From positions 11,565,110 to 11,629,109 of the forward strand of contig OU452227.1 of assembly GCA_911728455.2 (NCBI GenBank): a stretch of DNA of 64,000 nucleotides, given 5' to 3'. Source of the DNA: Marthasterias glacialis (Eukaryota > Echinodermata > Asteroidea > Forcipulatida > Asteriidae). The notes beneath the pieces were generated by a model that made no database searches, was not told the origin of the DNA, and saw nothing but the letters and a program-made list of their open reading frames with translations. A program made the position numbers and the translations under genes. Positions 60,601-64,000 of the stretch are shown here, piece by piece (the stretch's first letter is position 1; each line of letters starts with the position of its first letter).

Positions 60601-61995
60601 GGGGCAAATTCGTTTGCACAGTTTAGTAATCCGTTCGAACGATTTAATCCAATGGAAGGAATTAGTAATCCGTTCGAACAAATTAGTAATCCAATCGAAA
60701 GAATTAGTAATCCATTAGGTGCTCAATATGTGGCAGGGTGTATCCCTCCTCCTATTGTGTCTTCCTTGTCTTCTGGAAATCTTTTGAGGATTTAGGGGGG
60801 TGCTTCTGTACAAGAGGGGAAGAGTGTGTTAGAGAATGGGAACATTTGGGGGCCTCCCTCTGCCACATATCGGGCATGGTCTGTAGTAATCCATTTAAAC
60901 AAATAAGTAATCTATTTGCACAGTTTAGCACTCCGTTCGAACGAATCAGTAATCCGTCCGAACGGTAGCCAAGGTATTAATTGGCGCTACACGCATGCGT
61001 ACGACCCACCCATAACAATAGGTTCAAGATGTCGGAGGGAAACGGAAGTAGTTGCAGTGGCAAAACTATAAATGGGGGGGGGGGGGGCGGGCAATTGATG
61101 TCCGTCCACTCTTGGGTGCCCCCACCCCCTATTTGAAATGTGGACTTTTGAGATTTAAAATTACCTGAATAAAATAGTTTACTTTGGCTTTTGTGTATTA
61201 TTTTATTTTATTTTTTTTTGTAAACCATTTTTCTATTTGCACACAAAGACAGGAGTGTATTTGCTTTTACCTCCACTTTAGAAGACTATCTTATAGAAAA
61301 AATAGTAAACAGCAAAACAAGAACAACGTGCCTGTTTAGGGAAACTGAGCATTCTTAACTGTCGAGAAGGTTCCCCCCCTAGAAAAAATGGTGCACCCAC
61401 TTGTGCCCCCCTAAAATTTTACCCTAGTTTCGCCGCTGAGTAGTTGTTCTGATTATGACTGTATTGGTAAATCTGTCAATCTTTATGAGATGATTGGATA
61501 AATAAGAAGCATTGTTAATTGAAAAGAACAATTAACAATGCCTTCTTATCCAATGATTCTGATAAAAATTAAAAAATTTTACCAATCAGAACAACTACTT
61601 CCTTTTCTCTCCGCCGTCTTGAACCTATTGTTGCGGGTTGATCGTTCGCATGCGTGTAACGCCCTTAATAATATAATTCGTTCAAATGGATTACTAATTC
61701 GTTTGGACGGATTACTAATTCATTCAAACAGATTCCCAATTCGCTTGAACGGATTACTAAACCTTGCAAACAGACTACTAATTTGTTCGAACGAATTACT
61801 AAACCATGCGAGCGGATTACTAACTCAGATAACTAATGCGTTCGAACGGATTAATAATTCGTTCGACGAACGGATTGCTAAACCTTGCGAACAGAGTACT
61901 AGTTTGTTCAAACGGATTACTTATTAATTCAAACGGATTACAAATTTGTTTGAACGAATTACTAATTCATTAGAACGTATTACTAAACCCGTGCT
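60600..61995. mobile_element. ~1-kb foldback palindrome with TTCGAACGGATTACTAA repeats
   Basis: The centre is GCATTGTTAATTG (61,509-61,521) facing CAATTAACAATGC (61,529-61,541) with a 7-nt loop. The arms extend through GAACAACTACT, AACAATAGGTTCAAGA, CACGCATGCG and arrays of GTTCGAACGRATTAGTAATC units out to about 60,600 and 61,995. The left arm is interrupted by the hAT-like MITE 61,055-61,438. Without it the arms are about 530 and 465 bp. The plus frame at 61,538-61,927 is made of the repeat and is not a gene. Confidence 0.85.
61055..61438. mobile_element. hAT-like MITE nested in the palindrome, perfect 8-bp TSD
   Basis: Ends CAGTGGCAAAACTA and (reverse) CAGCGGCGAAACTAG, 384 bp. It is flanked on both sides by AGTAGTTG (61,047-61,054 and 61,439-61,446), a perfect 8-bp target-site duplication. 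It shares the CCCTAAAATTTTACCCTAGT end region with the 38,949 element, in the opposite orientation. A G-run lies near the left end. Confidence 0.9.
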
Positions 61996-63430
61996 TACAA
62001 ATTAGCAACTGTATTTTTTTTCTTACCACTGTCCTCTTCTGTACATTAGCATTATTATAATAAAAGGTTTAGGCCTAGATAGAACTTTAAAAAAAAAGTT
62101 CTCTCTGATTGTCTCTGAATTAGAAGAACTGACCAATATACAACCTGTCAAATGAGCTCCTTTAGAAATGTTTTCCAAACACATTTGTAACAATGGTGAG
62201 GAATGGACGGCTGTATGGGGAAATGGAGGAGGCCGTTTATAAAAACAAAAATAAAATAAAAATAAACGCACTCAAAACTTTATTAACAAAACTGAGAATC
62301 ATCAGTCCTTGCCACACATTGATTATGTATTCTTATATTTATGAGTTTTTCTTTCCACATAAGGAGTCCTCAGCTTTTTCTTGTAATACCAAAACTTTTT
62401 TTCAGAATCTAATGTTGTTTTATTTCCACTTTTCAGGTACCGATTTTGTGGTTCTTGCATGAAACGAAGTTGAAAGACGTAATGTTATCAAGGTGAGGTA
62501 ACAGGTATTTTATCTTTGTAAAGGTGTGTGGCGGGTGCGTAACTGTGTGGGTTGGGGCGCTGTTCACTAGTAGGATTGTCGAAATGTTTGTAACTGACAC
62601 CAATTTATTGACAAACGACTCTATTTTTATGATGATTCAGAAACGATAATTATCTGAACTGTTGAATGTGGTAACTATTTATAGTTGTGACAGTTTTTAG
62701 CCAATTAAATAGAAAATTACATGAATTTTAAATAACCCACCTCAACTGAAATATACAATGCAAATACACTGTAACCGAATTGTATATTGTTTTTTTTTAT
62801 CTTATTTTAATTGTCATTTTTTTTATTATATTTCAAAACATAAATCTTCAAAAGCATAGTAACAAAATAATGCATTCTTCACACCAAAAAGCCACTGCAA
62901 TCTATTTAACGTTTACTGCTTGTTTAAAAATTGTGAATGTTTTTTCCACTTTATGCACAGTTGATCGCAATCATATACACTTTGGTGAAAAACTTCCTTA
63001 CCAATTATCACCTGCAGATTTATAATATTTTAAAATAATGTTGAGTTATTTGAGTATTAATGCTGTCCATGATGTGGAAATATGTAAGGAAAATTGTAAG
63101 ACTGTCCCATTATAATTTCTATTTAACAAACGGGAAAGAATCCCCCGCTTTGTAACTGTAAAATAACTACACTTTTAGAACACAACTACATTTTAATCTT
63201 GTTGCCAACACCACTTAGCCAAACCACTTATTTAATTATTTATCAACATACCGATTCATGATGGATAAAGAAAAGTTAATCGCCAAAAAAATATTGAAAT
63301 AGTTTTGGAAAGGATTGATTTTTTATCAACAAAATAAATCATTGTGATTGTGTACATCATACCAGGTAAAGTCTTCATATCCCACCCACATGACAACGTA
63401 TCATGTTTATTTATTTGGAGTACATTTTGT
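61996..63430. other. Region without recognisable gene
   Basis: AT-rich DNA with short open frames on both strands and no recognisable domain. No strong inverted repeat was seen. Confidence 0.45.
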
Positions 63431-63436
63431 ACATCA

Positions 63437-63686
63437 GGGCCCAATTTCATGGCTCTGCTTACTGCGTCATTCTGCGCTTACAAAGACCATTTGCCGCTTA
63501 CGAGGTTAGCGCCGAATTTCTGCGTTAGCTGTGTAAGCAAGGAATCCTTAGTTACGTGAACTACGCACGCACACAAGCAAAAATTCCTTGCTAACCCGTG
63601 AAATACGCTTAAGTAAGTGCGGAATTTTCTGCTTCCGCAAGCGCCTATTTTTTGCTTACGGTAAGCAGAGCCATGAAATTAGGCCC
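63437..63686. mobile_element. MITE with 26-bp near-perfect terminal inverted repeats
   Basis: GGGCCCAATTTCATGGCTCT GCTTAC at 63,437-63,462 and its reverse complement at 63,661-63,686 differ at one position. The 250-bp element contains several inverted CGCTTAC/GTAAGC and GCAAGGAATCC/GGAATTTTTGC modules. It is the best example in the window of the family also seen at 1,533 and 11,738. Confidence 0.85.
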
Positions 63687-63689
63687 AGG

Positions 63690-64000
63690 TAAGACCACAA
63701 ATTGTTTGTAGATTGTATATTACAAGTAGAAACACTTTAAAAAGAGTGAAAAATAATTATTTTACCAGTTTGAGAGAAATCAAGTCATGATTTTGCGAAA
63801 TTAATTAATTTAAAATTTAAAGTTTACCAAGCAAATGCACATTTAAGCCTACAAAATAGTCAAGAAATTTAAGCAATGAAATGTAATCTGTTGAAACATA
63901 CCACAATCTGAACTTGGTCCTAAAGATAACATTTTTTGCAACAAAAGCATCCAAAGTATTTAGCACACAGGACAGCAAATCATAACATTCAAATCAATAT
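63690..64000. other. Window end, nothing seen
   Basis: AT-rich sequence without a recognisable gene or repeat. Confidence 0.4.

Noticed and set aside
61538..61927. 129-codon plus-strand frame in the palindrome arm
   Set aside because: It is composed of the TTCGAACGGATTACTAA repeat units, with no protein similarity.

Overview
The window looks like nuclear DNA from an animal, most likely an echinoderm and perhaps a sea star. It has intron-rich genes with GT-AG borders, AT-rich intergenic DNA, many short inverted-repeat elements, tRNA- and 5S-headed SINE-like repeats, and many copies of an AGGCCTA(C/T) word that I associate with echinoderm genomes. The species assignment is inference from gene family and repeat style only.

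Three protein-coding genes can be reconstructed exon by exon with consistent reading phase. (1) A testis-specific serine/threonine kinase (TSSK)-like gene lies on the + strand (2,439-10,098; 10 exons, about 564 aa). (2) EEF2K, the alpha-kinase that phosphorylates elongation factor 2, lies on the - strand (coding 30,826-15,722; 12 coding exons, about 678 aa). Non-coding 5' exons probably reach to about 36.3 kb, and a 17-codon upstream ORF sits just before the start. (3) MFSD13A/TMEM180, a major-facilitator-like membrane protein, lies on the - strand (43,937-40,371; 4 coding exons, 473 aa) with a probable 5' UTR exon near 44.4-44.7 kb. A complete tRNA-Leu(UAG) gene lies at 36,798-36,879 (+), just outside the putative first exon of EEF2K. 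The TSSK-like gene and EEF2K are tail to tail, separated by about 5.6 kb that contains a 21-bp minisatellite.

Layout: 1-430 non-LTR retrotransposon reverse-transcriptase fragment; 438-1,172 foldback element; 1.5-2.15 kb MITE; 2.4-10.1 kb TSSK-like kinase with three more foldback elements in its introns; 10.1-15.7 kb intergenic with MITEs and the 21-bp array; 15.7-36.3 kb EEF2K with tandem repeats and SINEs in its introns; 36.8 kb tRNA-Leu; 37.2-38.6 kb repeat block with TGACC/GGTCA half-sites; 38.9 kb hAT-like MITE; 40.4-44.7 kb MFSD13A; 44.8-48 kb AT-rich, no gene seen; 48.0-53.3 kb a large tandem array built around a recurrent hairpin; 53.3-60.6 kb no recognisable gene, with a 36-bp minisatellite; 60.6-62.0 kb a near-perfect palindrome of about 1 kb carrying a nested hAT-like MITE with an 8-bp target-site duplication; 63.4-63.7 kb a MITE.

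The most unusual structure is the 48.0-53.3 kb array. About 17-19 copies of a short hairpin (outer stem TTGGCY...RGCCAA, inner stem TGAGGA...TCCTCA) recur over 5 kb. Some stem differences between copies keep pairing, and each hairpin lies next to splice-site-like sequence. No protein explains it.
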